From: Aspidapion aeneum
Taxonomy: Eukaryota; Arthropoda; Insecta; Coleoptera; Brentidae
NCBI GenBank assembly: GCA_963576565.1
Contig: OY755038.1
Location: 16,562,087 to 16,626,086 of the forward strand
Reading direction: 5' to 3'
DNA length: 64,000 bases
The position numbers and the translations under genes were made by a program. How positions within the stretch are numbered: position 1 is the first letter of the stretch; each line of letters starts with the position of its first letter. The notes beneath the pieces are model-generated. The model did no database searches. It had not been told where the DNA came from and worked only from the letters and a program-made list of their open reading frames with translations. Below are positions 14,671 through 25,110 of this stretch, piece by piece.

Positions 14671-15630
14671 TAAATACTCAAGGTAAGTAAAAAATATTTT
14701 TGATTAGTATTAACTTTAAACTTAATTTATTTATTATTATTATTATTATTATTTGTATATTTTTCTAATTATTTGCAAACTTTTAAGTTGGACAAAAACA
14801 ACTAAGTGACAGCTAGTCAGGCTGATCAACACGCCCCCCTTACATCAGTGGCGCACCTTTTATAGGCATTTAAATAAATAAGAGGTGTGGAAAAACAATA
14901 TTTTTTTAATTTTCTTGAATTTTGTTATCCTACATATCTGGTTTTAAAACTTATTTTTAAAGCTGAAGAAATTTCCTTTCCAACGATATATATCACGCAC
15001 CCCGCACGGTAGATCTAGCATAGACGCACCAATAATAGTCAATTTTGGTATACACTAGAATCTTCATTTAAGACAACCATGTTGAAACAGTACTAATACA
15101 CACACTGCAATCAGACATGTGCGACAGTAAAATGTGAGAAACCTTTTAAAAAATAGTTTTTCCCACAACTCTGATTTATTTAAATGCCTATAAAAGGTGC
15201 GCCACTGATGTAAGGGGGGGCGTGTTAAACATCGTTAGAGAGTACTTTTCATCAGCCTCAATAATTGTTACTTAGTTATTTTTTGCCAAGTTTTTTAACT
15301 TGGCAAATAATTGGGAAAATACTGTAAGAGAGTACTTTTGAAGGGATGAGAGGGGGATGCCCATACCCCCACTTTAAAGAAGGTCAACTAGAAAAAGTCA
15401 GTTTTAAGTTACTTTAACCAAAAATAATTTTTTACTTACCCTCATTTTTATTTACTGAGTTACAAAAATGAGTATTCAACATTTTTGTTTGATATCTACA
15501 AACACATTTATTTTTATTACAAGGCGGCTATTTAAAAAAATATGTCAAGCTTAATAAGTATTTAACTGTATATAATGGGCTAATAACCAAAAATATGGTT
15601 TTAAGAAAAAAATAGTGTTAAGGATAAAAT

Positions 15631-16366
15631 ACTCTGCCAATATATGGGCCCCTAAGCTCACACTAGGTACTATAGTTATAGTGTACGTGTGAGGTAATAT
15701 AACTAAAAACTGAAATATATTTTATTCAACTCCAGACTAAATTACCTTTTGTTTGATACCACACAAGCCATGTTTTGACTTAAACTCAAGTTTTTGAAAT
15801 CTACCCCCACCTTTAAAAAAAAAACAAAAACTATAATGTATTTTGTTAAACTCCGGACTCAATTACCTTTCGTTTGATATCACACACGCCATATTTTCAC
15901 TTAAACTGTAATTTTTGATATATACCTCCACCCTTTTTTTTAAATAAATTAAAATGTATTTTGTTTAAATGCAAACTCAATTCCCTTTCGTTTGATATCA
16001 CACACGCCATATTTTCACATAAACTCTAATTTTTGAAATCTACCCCCACCCTTTTATTTGGTTTGTGTTTGGGGGATTTTGTTCATTTTTAAATGGAACC
16101 ATCTCGACCCAAGACCCAGCCTAGGTGCCAAATTTCATTAAAATCGGCCAGCCGGTTTTTGAGTTATGCGCGTTGGTCGTTAGAGACAGACAGACAGACA
16201 GACATACAGACAGACAGACAGACAGACGGCGCAATAAAAAAAGTTTCAAAATCATCTGAAACGCAAAGATATATAAAAAAATTTGAAATCGGAGCAACTT
16301 TTTTTTTCTCGAAAAAATTAGGATCACCAAAGCTCACACTACTATAGTATAGTATATGTGTGAGCT
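15631..16366 (-). mobile_element. H1 element copy B, short (GACA) core
   Basis: Same architecture as copy A on the opposite strand: ACTCTGCCAATATATGGGCC at the 3' end, a palindrome, three ~110-bp repeats, a conserved block, about 11 GACA units (16185-16227), a conserved block, and a palindrome ending at 16366. It is inserted in the right arm of the palindromic element, and the flanks read AAAAT on one side and AAAAT on the other. Confidence 0.88.
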
Positions 16367-16681
16367 AAAATACCACAAAAAATATATTAAAAAAATATTT
16401 AAAAAATGTTCCCTTTTTTTCGTACGGTAATGGAATGTGCACCACTGCTGTCAGAGGGTACTAAGGTACATCGTTAAAAAGGAAATTGTATCCGCTTGAA
16501 AAATGATTTCCAGAAGAAAAGTTGACTGTTTTCGAGTTATTAGCAAAAAACTATCAAAAAGAACGTTTAAGGGGGGGAACCACCCCCCTGCCAAGGTTGG
16601 GGGGATGGTTCCCTTTCGTAAAATGTTCGAACGAGTCTTATGTCTATCCATATCAAGTGTGTTGCTTCTATCATTAAACGC

Positions 16682-16712
16682 CACGGTGGATAGAATAGAC
16701 CGGTGTTCGGAT

Positions 16713-16750
<38 letters not shown>

Positions 16751-17339
16751 GAATTTTTCCCGTCACTGGTGGTCCAGCTGATTTTTGTAAACAAAAGTTA
16801 GATATGATATGAACAACGAAAACAACTAATATTTTTTACATTTGTTGAAAATTAATGCAATTTTCCTACTGTTTTCTAGTATATTCTTATAAAATATAAT
16901 TTTCTAGACGTTTTGTCGTTATTTTCTTTTAGCCCGCTTTATTTTTTATTGCACAAAACTTAAACTACAAGTCAAACTGAATGTGATCGTTTAGTATGAA
17001 AGGTGAACCGAGGACTTGGGAAGTAAACAAAGATGTAAGTCAGCGGATTATTTTTGAAGCTGAAACGAACACATTATTTTCTTCGAATTTTAATTTTTGT
17101 GTAAAGAAAAATGAAGCAGGCTAAAAAAAATAATGATTGGTATATCTGAAAAATACTGTTTTATAAGAATATACTAAAAAATAATAGAAAAATTGCCTTA
17201 GTTTTCAAAAAATTCAAAAAATATTAGTTGTTCATATCATATCTAACGTTTGTTTACAACTATCAGCAGGACCACCAGTGACGTAAAAATTCGACATATA
17301 TTTATAAGATCCGAACACCGGTATATTCAATCCACCGTG
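16682..17339. mobile_element. 658-bp Mutator-like MITE with long TIRs and 9-bp TSD
   Basis: Left terminal sequence CACGGTGGATAGAATAGACC; the right end is its inverse (GGTATATTCAATCCACCGTG). The TIR similarity runs about 190 bp and includes GTGTTCGGATCTTAT, a (TA)n tract on the left, and CACTGGTGGTCC. The 9-bp duplication ATTAAACGC lies at 16673-16681 and 17340-17348. The related unoccupied sequence near 43400 reads ATTAAATGC once (reverse strand). Nine-base duplications with long TIRs are characteristic of Mutator-like elements. No transposase is present. Confidence 0.85.
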
Positions 17340-17380
17340 ATTAAACGCAGCATATCGCTTGAATCTCGGATGTAGGGCCT

Positions 17381-17986
17381 GAACTACAAGTTTACTTTTT
17401 GAATTATAAAACTTTTAACGTTCAAGGAAACAAGGATCCCTTTGATTATTTCTGGCTGGAATTGGCTCTAATTTTAGTATGTTATAGTAGGATATGTAAC
17501 TAAAAAAAATTGTAAGTAAAGTTAAGTTTTTCTATGTACAGTTTTTGATATATAAACGGTTATAGTTTATTAAATGGTCGTTTTTGTGTATGTTCTAATA
17601 ATAATAGCTCTTATATCTTAACTGAAAAAAATTAATTGATCATAAAAATTACTTACTAAAGGTCTAAAAACAAAGTCACTAGGCTAACGACGGCCCTGCT
17701 TTTATGCCTTTTAAAAAAGCTTCGGCACAATCAGTTACACTAATAAGCAATTTTGTTTTAACTTAATTTACTACAAAACTTTACAAAACTAAGTGTTTAC
17801 TCTGCAGTTCTCCGCTCCTTCCTTTAACTATAAATTCCAAATTTCATTGTTTTTATAGCAGCATAATGTTGTTTTATTTGTTTTGTTTAAACTAATTAGC
17901 TCAAATGGCTTTGCTCGTTTTAGTATTCAAACTAACGCAGACTATTTTAGAAATTCACTGACGTTCTTGCACGCCGAACTTAAAAC
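17381..17986. other. no gene seen
   Basis: AT-rich DNA between the palindromic element and the mariner relic. No coding or repeat signal is recognised. Confidence 0.45.
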
Positions 17987-17988
17987 TA

Positions 17989-18474
17989 CAAGGGTTGTCC
18001 TTTAAGTTTTGCAGATACAGCTGGAATATAACAGTAGATCACTTTTAAAGACTTTATTGTTTCTCAAAGTACTCTTCATGACAATTAATGCACTTTCGCA
18101 TGCGCTCAAACCAGTTGTCAAAGCTGTAATTCCGCTCACTTCTTGGTACTATCAAAATTGCATTCTTGAAGGCGTCGACTCCTTCCTCTGGCGATTGAAA
18201 TCTTTGACCACGCAATCCATTCTTGATTTTCGAAAAAGTATAGAAATCTTTGGGACTTAGGTCGGGACTATATGAAGGGTGGTCCAATAATTCGACGTTT
18301 TGTTGAGTTAAAAATTCGATGGTCTTTTGTGCGTTGTGCGAACTTGCAATGTCTTGGTGGAGGATGATTTTTCGTTCGGGGTTCTTTTTTCGAAGCTCAG
18401 CGATTACTTTCGGCAAACAAATGGCGATGTATCAATCGGCAGTAACAGTCCTTTGATGTTCCAGAGGAATAGGG
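17989..18474 (-). pseudogene. mariner (mellifera-type) transposase relic, C-terminal half
   Basis: A minus-strand frame (about 18054-18460) encodes the catalytic core end of a mariner transposase: HQDIASSHNAQKTIEFL with the second acidic residue, then HPSYSPDLSPKDFYTF with the third, a D34D-type arrangement, then IKNGLRGQRFQSPEE and a C-terminal NWFERMRKC...EYFEKQ. An in-frame TGA replaces the tryptophan expected just before YIAICLPKV (near 18435). The 3' end of the element is kept: TA at 17987-17988 followed by CAAGGGTTGTCC. The upstream half lies at 19686-19905; 1.2 kb of foreign sequence separates the two. Confidence 0.9.
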
Positions 18475-18478
18475 TGTA

Positions 18479-18521
<43 letters not shown>

Positions 18522-18659
18522 TTATTTTTAGATATCTCTTTAGATCTTGGTAATGCTAAAAACAAACTTTTTTGTTTAATTTTTTCTCAAATTCATAGTT
18601 CTTTTAATTAAATAAATTCATTGAATTAAAACAATTAGCCACGTGATTCAAAACAGGCG

Positions 18660-18825
18660 GTCTACCAATCAGCTGCGAGTGACGTCACAAAACAGTAAAC
18701 GCCTCGAACGAACCTATTTTTTGTGTTATTTTCTTATGGATGGTAATGTTTGCTTTGGTTTAAAGTGCGAATTATCGTCCTAAATTAGATTTTCTTTTGT
18801 GTTTTGCTTATAAAAAATATTTTCA
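18660..18825 (+). promoter_or_regulatory. putative promoter/5' leader with CCAAT and CRE-like motifs
   Basis: ACCAATCAGC (CCAAT-type) at about 18663-18672 and GTGACGTCAC (a perfect CRE/ATF-type palindrome) at 18679-18688 lie 140-160 bp before the candidate first-exon ATG. The segment is richer in G+C than its neighbours. Whether it drives transcription is inference. The same CRE palindrome recurs inverted at 19484-19493. Confidence 0.4.
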
Positions 18826-18938
18826 ATGGAAAACGGATTCTCCAAAGCCGATAGCTCCAACTTGCCAATGCTGCAATCCTTTATGGTGGCAGGCTTCTTT
18901 GCCAACAACAGTGATTCTTGTTGTGTTAAAATGTTGAT
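18826..18938 (+). CDS. candidate first coding exon, possibly of a SWIM-domain/YqaJ-type gene family
   Basis: ATG in a purine context (CAATGG) opens 37 codons beginning MENGFSKADSSNLP and ending at a strong donor GTAAGT (18939-18944) in phase 2. From memory of insect protein families, FSKADxxNLP near the start resembles the N-terminus of uncharacterised SWIM zinc-finger proteins expanded in several insects; I could not verify this. No downstream exon of that family is seen. It may be a captured 5' gene fragment or the remaining start of a deleted gene. Confidence 0.4.
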
Positions 18939-19685
18939 GTAAGTATTCGATGAGTTGTTTTGTATGTAACTGAAAGTTCTGTTATGATATTCTTCGCCTA
19001 CTTTTACCTATTTAGATTTTGAGGTTAGGTTATATGTTTTGCTTTTTTGTTTCATATTCCACTTGCAATAGATTCAATTAAATACCTAATCATTATTGTT
19101 TTAAGCATTAAGAAACAATCAAAAATTGTAGGGCACGGAAGCAAAAAGTATACAACGACCAGCAATACTTGAAGTACTGCATAGGTTACACTGATAGCAT
19201 AGAAACAATTTAGTTATACTCACATCAAAGTGATCTTCATAAATGAATATATATTAGATAAGGCCCTTAGGTCTCTTCGAGCAAGTTCTAGCCACTTTTC
19301 CCTTCTTTTACTGCTGTAGGCACATGAATTAATAGTTTTTCAGGTGTTGTTAGGCTAGTATTCGAACACTGAGGCACTACACACCACTTATAGGACTTTT
19401 TTTACATAAAAAACAGTAAAAACTCAGACCAAAAACAAATAAATACTTGAATGCCGTGTATCTGTCCGCGAGTTTACTGCGCTGTGACGTCATTGCAAGG
19501 CCATGCTAGAAATGAGCGTTTTAGCGGCAAATTCAAATCGGAAATTAGAAAACTTGATTTTAAATGTAGTCATGATAAAATAAACTATTTTAATAATTTT
19601 GCGTAGCAAATTAGGGACCTATGTATCATTCTAAACACTTTTCTAAAATTTGTCTAATACCTATTGTTGGAACATGATCCGCTTT

Positions 19686-19905
19686 TCAGACAAATTTTGC
19701 CCCTCTTTTTCGATACACTTTGAGAACGGATGACTTTTGTTGGCTTTTCTTCATCTTGGAACACGCAAACAGAGAACTGGTGATTATTTTATTTTCGGGA
19801 TCATATGAGTATTTATCACCACTGGCAATTTTGTACAGGTTTTTTGAGTTTCCTTTAAAGCGGTCTAGAGTCTGACACCATTTGACCCTAGTCTTCTTTT
19901 TGTTC
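19686..19905 (-). pseudogene. mariner transposase relic, part around the first catalytic Asp
   Basis: The minus-strand frame from about 19900 reads VKWCQTLDRFKGNSKNLYK, then IASGDKYSYDPENK, which aligns with the LDRFxGGNSKxxxxIVTGDExWIYxYDPExK region that holds the first catalytic aspartate. A frameshift follows: the continuing homology (VFQDEEKPTKVIRSQSV) is in another frame, and the original frame stops at 19686-19688. The 5' side is cut by the GGTTCGG repeat at 19910. It belongs to the same dead element as 17989-18474. Confidence 0.8.
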
Positions 19906-19909
19906 TTCG

Positions 19910-20012
19910 GTTAACCGAATCCGCTCGATTCGGTTTGGTTTGGTTTGGTTCGGCTCGGTTCTGTTCGGTTCGGTTTGGTTACAAACTCTAGGATCCCGGG
20001 AAAGAAATCAGG
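19910..20012. repeat. GGTTCGG-rich repeat, copy 4
   Basis: TTCGGTTTGGTTTGGTTC-type units are followed by ACTCTAGGATCCCGGGAAAG, the same tail as in the copies at 6336-6545, 9505-9702 and 13826-13936. Confidence 0.75.
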
Positions 20013-20189
20013 AAAGTCTTTTTTTTTGAAAAAAATGATTGAAATAGAGACCATTTTATCGAACTATATGATTTGCGTTAAGTATGGCCAGCCATTGGTT
20101 TATTTAACATTTAGGTTCAATTTTACCTTACCTGACCTTGCCTAAACTATTTATGTGAATATACCTAAGCAAACATGGTACGCGTCATT

Positions 20190-20515
20190 TTGTATATTTC
20201 TATCTTATTTACCTGCATTTTTTTTCCGTTTTGTCTTCTGATATTTTGTTTTTCAATCTTTTGCCCTTCGATCTTTTGTCTTTCGATCTTTTGTACTTTC
20301 GATCTTCTGTATTTTCGATCTTTTGTTTTTCGAACTTTTGTTTTTCGATCTTTTATATTTTCGATATTTTACCTTTTCGACCTTTTGTTTTTCGATCTTC
20401 TGTATTTTCGATCTTTTGTCTTTCGATCTTTTGTTTTTCGATCTTTTGTATTTTCGATCTTTTGCCTTTTCGATCTTTTGTTTTTCGATCTTTTGTATTC
20501 GATCTTTGTTCCGCC
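20190..20515 (+). repeat. minisatellite built on TTTCGATCTTTTG
   Basis: About twenty irregular units of 15-18 bp, each with CGATCTTTTG or a close variant, run without interruption. Three forward frames and one reverse frame stay open across it only because the unit lacks stops in some phases; the Phe/Ser/Ile/Leu-only translations are artefacts. Confidence 0.9.
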
Positions 20516-20540
20516 ACCCATTTTTAATACCCGTATAGGT

Positions 20541-21595
20541 TAAGGTCATTCATCGTCAAGCAAGCTTTACACGAGCGGATAGTTCACAACTTGCATTCCA
20601 TTTGCTAGTCAGGCGGGATTTTAAAAATTAAAACTCTCCTGTCCTCGTTTTGGGAGGTTGAAATCGGTGTTAAACCAAACTGAAACAAAACCTAACCGTG
20701 GTCAACTGATGGGAAACGTATCCTAACCGGGGCGTGTCTGGACAGGTTAGGATACATTGTCGAATAATTTATCAGGGCTAGGTTAACACCGATTTCGACA
20801 GGAAAACAGGATAGGGAAGCTAATTTAAACTATATATATCATAATTTTTGACAGTTATCAGTTGTTTACCATAACAAAAAGCATAGGCCAACAAAAAAAA
20901 GTTGTCCCAAAAATAATGACATGAACTGTAAAAAAATATAATATGTTTTTAAAAAACAATAAAAAAAACTCATCGGCATATGCACAGATTTAGTAAAACT
21001 TAATAAGTATGTACTGCACAAACCACTACACTTTTAATCACTTACAACTAGTATATATTTGTATTTTACGCCGAAAGCTGTAAACATAATATTTGTTAAA
21101 TGCTTGACTGGTGGCACCATCTCTTAATATAATATATAATAATAATCTTAAACGGCAACGTTCAACATCAAAAAGTCAGCTGACTATTTCGACCAATAGC
21201 AAACGGAATGCAAGTTGTGAACTAGCCGCTCATAGCTTTACAGGTAGCGAAGCTAACGTCAGGCTTTCTATTTTTTGGTTATAATTTTTGACATGTTTTC
21301 CTCGTTTTCGCATTGGCGGCTCGTTGTTATTTTAAAAATGTGGTTTTAACACAGTCTAAAGATCTATTTATTATTGATACAGTTTCAAGATAGTTTACAG
21401 CATAACTTTTTAATTCTAATTACATAAATATGTATAGTTTAGGTACCTTCATACTGTGTAAAACAACATCTTCAAAATAAAACAGAACCGCCAATGCGAA
21501 ACCGAGGAAAACATGTGAAAAATAATAACCAAAAAATAGAAACCCTGACGTTAGCTCCGCTACCTGTAAAGCTTGCTTGACGATGAGTGACCTTA
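20541..21595. mobile_element. 1,055-bp TIR element with 8-bp TSD GTATAGGT
   Basis: A perfect GTATAGGT duplication lies at 20533-20540 and 21596-21603. The left end is TAAGGTCATTCATCGTCAAG and the right end its inverse (CTTGACGATGAGTGACCTTA). A second inverted pair lies inside: AGTTCACAACTTGCATTCC at about 20578-20596 and its inverse near 21208-21226. There is also an inverted pair around 21240-21340 and 21475-21585 containing TGTTTTCCTCG/CGAGGAAAACATG. Eight-base duplications are typical of hAT and P superfamilies, but the end does not start CAGGG. No transposase frame. Confidence 0.88.
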
Positions 21596-21603
21596 GTATA
21601 GGT

Positions 21604-22280
21604 AGCGTAGGCACAAAGTTTCTTGTAGACATGGGTGCAAAGTTTTCCATGCGCATAAATTGTAAACAAATTATTTGTTTTTGCGGTTTTGCGCTTGAAA
21701 GGGGGAAAAAGCACCAATTAAAAGAAATCTAAATTCTACCATCTTGGCTTTTTGCCTATTTTTGATAGTAATTGGTACATCTTCAAATTTTAGGGTCTAA
21801 AGAAATTCACTATTTTGATGATACAACGTTTTTTACCTATATTCCTTAGCAGGTTTTTATTTTCAAAATCTCTATAGAACTAGTGTGTTACTTTTTAGTA
21901 TAATCTTAAAGTTGAGTACCATAAGAGTTTTTCATAATTTGATCTATAAAACAGTAACTTGTTATAAATAAATATTCCATAGAGAGTCTCGGAGAGTATA
22001 TATGGAACATATTAAAAGTAAAAATCATCATTAATTAATAGCTGAGGAGATCACAGAACAGCTTAAAAATAGCCAATAGATATAGCGAAACAACAACATC
22101 AATCAAAATCCACAAACGAACCTCCGACCGATCGGAAAGGGCGCGGAATATAATGTGACGATTATCCCAAAAAGGCATTTAATATTCCTTCAAAGTTATA
22201 AATTGCATGTGGAATTTTTGGGTGACGCAGTTATTCTAAACAATTACGCAAATATCGTAATGGGTTCGTTGCTCTGGGTT
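21604..22280. other. no gene seen
   Basis: AT-rich; no recognisable feature. Confidence 0.45.
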
Positions 22281-22960
22281 CCTAGGCGAAAAACCAGGTT
22301 ACGCTGACCCTGCAGATATCGAAAACATTTCGGGGTTTGCGTGAATTGACAAATAGAACTTTGACATACTGGAATTTTGCGAGACGTGGAAGTGAGCTGT
22401 CACGCAAAAGGACGGACGTGGAAGCGGAACGGAGAAGGTGACGGTGGCTTTTTGGGGGGTCGTGGCATTCAGTTTTTGGGGGCCAGAAGGGAACCACGTC
22501 AAGTGGCCGAGGGCAGAAAAATCGAGAAGGCGAGAAGGGTTCCGAAAAAATAGCGGAGTCAAGGGGCGTGAATAGAAGTTCCAAAAAGTGCAGTGCCGGT
22601 ACAACCATAATGTGAGTAATAACCCTTATTATTATTGTATTTATTCCCAAAGCAAGCATTATAATTTGTACTACCAATATCCTGTTTTCTCTGGAAAGCG
22701 TTTGTAGTCCCTGGATCTTTCGCTCTTAAGGGAACGATCCCGAAGGACCCGGAAACCGTCGCGGCTTGTGCCATCCCTGTTGACACAATCCGGGCGTTAA
22801 AAGTGGTCAGGGGGGAAAAACAAGCTTGTACGGTCTTGGAAGGCGACGGGGAATTAGCGCCCTGAAGGCTTCTAAGGCCGCTAAGCGTGACAATAATAGG
22901 AGCTCGCTAAAACACAATTGCGCGCGTTCTACGTATAGTTTTTGCAGAGTCAGTTGAACA
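22281..22960. other. GC-richer block of unknown nature, possible 5' exon/leader
   Basis: Composition shifts clearly toward G+C compared with both flanks, with many CpG dinucleotides. A strong donor-like AATGTGAGTAA occurs at about 22607-22617. Open frames on the minus strand (131, 101 and 75 codons) overlap each other in different frames and show no domain I recognise. It could be a promoter with a first non-coding exon, or part of an unrecognised retroelement. Confidence 0.35.
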
Positions 22961-23692
22961 AAGATAAAAGCCGACCATCGGCATATCCTTTTATGACATG
23001 GGCGGCGGTAGATATACTCATGAAAATGATTTCATTTAATTATGGCGTAAACTAAAGAAATAAAAATAGATAATAAAACTTTCTATTCCTACACCTACAG
23101 GAACGACACTGATTTATTTTCTAACTCTGCATACTGCCGACTAAAGGAGTTCCAAAAAGCACACCCGAAAGTAATTAAAAGCGCATCTCAAAAAAATCTG
23201 CCAATCAGGTGCCGTCCATCCACCTGGGCTCGGTCGGTCGGAAAACAAATACTTTGTGGTCGGACCGCAAAAAACTGCGCCTCTTCTCTGTCGACAGGGT
23301 TAAAATTATACCAGGAAGATTTTATATGAATTTGGATAACTTTTGAAGGGCAGAATGCAGCAAAATTTCATGAAATCGATAAAACCGCGTATTAGGAGTT
23401 ATTTAAGTGACTTTGCAAAAACTATACGCCAAGATTCTTATTTTAACCGTCCGTGAGTTTGCCACTTTCTACGGAAGCTGTTAACTATATGTGACGTTCA
23501 AATTAATGTCAACAGTGTCAAACAGCGTTAATAGTCGACCGTTTTCGGAATCAATGCAATTCCAAAATCTTATTTCTAGTCAACCCTTATTATCTACAAC
23601 TTGCAGATAAAGAGTTGTTATAAATTGGTAATTTGGAGTTTTTTTTTAATCAGCAGGCGACTTAAAGATGCCAAATCGATCGCTGATTAATA
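22961..23692. other. no gene seen
   Basis: Mixed-composition DNA, no recognisable feature. It ends at the first copy of a 292-bp tandem duplication. Confidence 0.45.
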
Positions 23693-24276
23693 CAGGGCTA
23701 TCAAAACGGACGGGCCACGATCCTCCACTTTGTTGACATCACATCCGGGGCTGATTTTTTTTTTGATGGCCACGTTACGACACAGCTGATTGTCATTAAA
23801 ATATTGAAGTTGGAATGACGGTTCATGAATATTTGATTTTTTTTTAATAAAGCCGGTTTTGAGATTGTTTTTACTATCCTCTTTTAGAACAATTTTTTTA
23901 AACTCTATAGTAATCCTTAATTTTTTAGAGCCGCTTCATTAGCTCACACAAAAATTAAGTTTAAAGCAGAAGCGAATGTTACAACAGGGCTATCAAAATG
24001 GACGGGCCACGATCCTCCACTTTGTTGACGTCACATCCGGAACTGATTTTTTTTTGATGGTCACATTACGACACAGCTGATTGTCTTTAAAATTTTGAAG
24101 TTGAAATGACGGTTCATGGATATTTGATTTTTTTTTAAATAAAGCCGTTTTTGAGATTGTTTTTACTTTATTCTGGCAGAACAATTTTTTTTAAATGTAT
24201 AGTAAGCCCTAATTTTTCATAGCCGCTTCATAAGCTCACACAAAAATTAAGTTTAAAGCAGAAGCGAATGTGACAA
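23693..24276 (+). repeat. tandem duplication of a 292-bp unit starting CAGGGCTATCAAAA
   Basis: Copies begin at 23693 and 23985, both with CAGGGCTATCAAAA(C/T)GGACG, and run through CACGATCCTCCACTTTGTTG, ATTTGATTTTTTTT and AGCAGAAGCGAATGT. They differ by a few percent. A CAGGG start is reminiscent of hAT ends, so this may be a tandemly duplicated non-autonomous hAT end; that part is inference. Confidence 0.85.
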
Positions 24277-24959
24277 TCACATATGACAAAGTCAAATACA
24301 TGTCAAATATAACAGTTGGCATGTGGTACATGGCGGGTAATTTGAATTCAAAATAAGGAATGCTAAATCTTGAAGATTTTAACCTTTTAATCATGTTGCT
24401 TCCTTACAAACCTTTGGTGGAATATCGGGATGGTGTCTGAGAATATTTCACTGAAATTTTCGGAAATCTGTAGTGCCATTTTGAAAATATCATAAAAAAA
24501 CGTCTGACCTCCCATAAGACCCAATGTAAAATTCAGCCCCGGGAGAACAGCTGATTTTTTCAGGGTCGTGGCCTCTATTTTTGTGTTGGCCTTGATTAAT
24601 AGAAACGCTACACCAAGCGTTATACGAAGCCGTGTAGCCTTATACAAGCTTCTTTTTATTAGTTTTCGCAGCGGAAATATAACTTTTATATTTTTGCTGG
24701 ATTTGCTTAGGATCACGGATTTCTTAAAGAGAAAATAAATTAGCCAAGAAATCACTATTGAAAAGAGGTGCGCACTCGCAAGGAGATCCCTATCACGCTC
24801 AAAAAGCGGCAAGTGGGCGGAAATGTTGGCGTATGTTGGTTTTGAAACGGTTCATACACAAAGTAAGTGCTACTCATTTAAATAACCACATAGCATTTTT
24901 TATGCTAGGCTAGACTGAGATTAGGTGGCAATTGAATAGTGCCTATAGGCAGAAAACAT
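24277..24959. other. no supported gene
   Basis: A 141-codon minus-strand frame (24387-24812) has no recognisable domain or splice context and is not claimed as a gene. Other content is AT-rich single-copy-looking DNA. Confidence 0.4.
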
Positions 24960-25110
24960 ATTATGTTCTCTGACAATGCCTATGATAACAGTTGAATGTG
25001 AACGCTCCTTTTTAACATTAAAGTGTATTATTAAAACATTTACAATGTGTGAAAGTAGTTTGAACACCTTAGCTATGTGTTCAATTGAAAAAAAATTGTT
25101 GACTACAGAC
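24960..25110 (+). pseudogene. hAT transposase C-terminal (dimerisation) relic
   Basis: The plus frame reads VECERSFLTLKCIIKTF followed by LNTLAMCSIEKKLL, matching the hAT dimerisation-domain pattern (xxxERSFSxLKxIKTxLRxxM...RLxxLAxLSIExxL). Only this C-terminal piece is left, with no flanking TIR identified. The frame runs past the homology into unrelated sequence. Confidence 0.75.

Larger units (their letters stand above)
13975..17380. mobile_element. large palindromic element with ~0.8-kb arms, carrying three nested insertions
   Basis: The left arm (about 13975-14870) runs from GGCCCTACGGAGTCCGATAC through AGTACCCTCTAAAGGCAGTG, GTAGCCGCCTTGAAAT and CTCAAGGTAAGTAAAAAATA to CACGCCCCC...CAGTGGCGCACC. 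The right arm (about 15150-17380) carries the same landmarks in reverse order and orientation. The arms become equal in length once the nested elements are removed: a Tigger-like MITE in the left arm, H1 copy B and a Mutator-like MITE in the right arm. A single related arm lies at 43378-44110. No transposase is seen; foldback type is inference. Confidence 0.8.
18475..19685. mobile_element. 1.2-kb segment inserted into the mariner relic
   Basis: This stretch interrupts the colinear mariner transposase. It begins with a (TA)n tract (about 18482-18518). It contains two inverted copies of a TGACGTCAC...CAGTAAAC block (18679-18702 and about 19470-19493), which look like internal inverted ends, and between them a candidate first exon (18826-18938). 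Further right, at about 19132-19212, a short frame reading QKVYNDQQYLKYCIGYT vaguely resembles the N-terminal tail of hAT-type domesticated transposases. No TSD could be defined with certainty. Confidence 0.6.

Noticed and set aside
20175..20549. Phe/Ser-rich 70-122-codon frames
   Set aside because: Products of the CGATCTTTTG minisatellite, open in several frames at once.
22282..22786. Three overlapping minus-strand frames of 75-131 codons
   Set aside because: They lie in different frames of one GC-richer block with no domain; composition alone can keep them open.
24387..24812. 141-codon minus-strand frame with hydrophobic stretches (possible chemoreceptor piece)
   Set aside because: No recognisable motif, no splice context, and composition typical of AT-rich chance frames.
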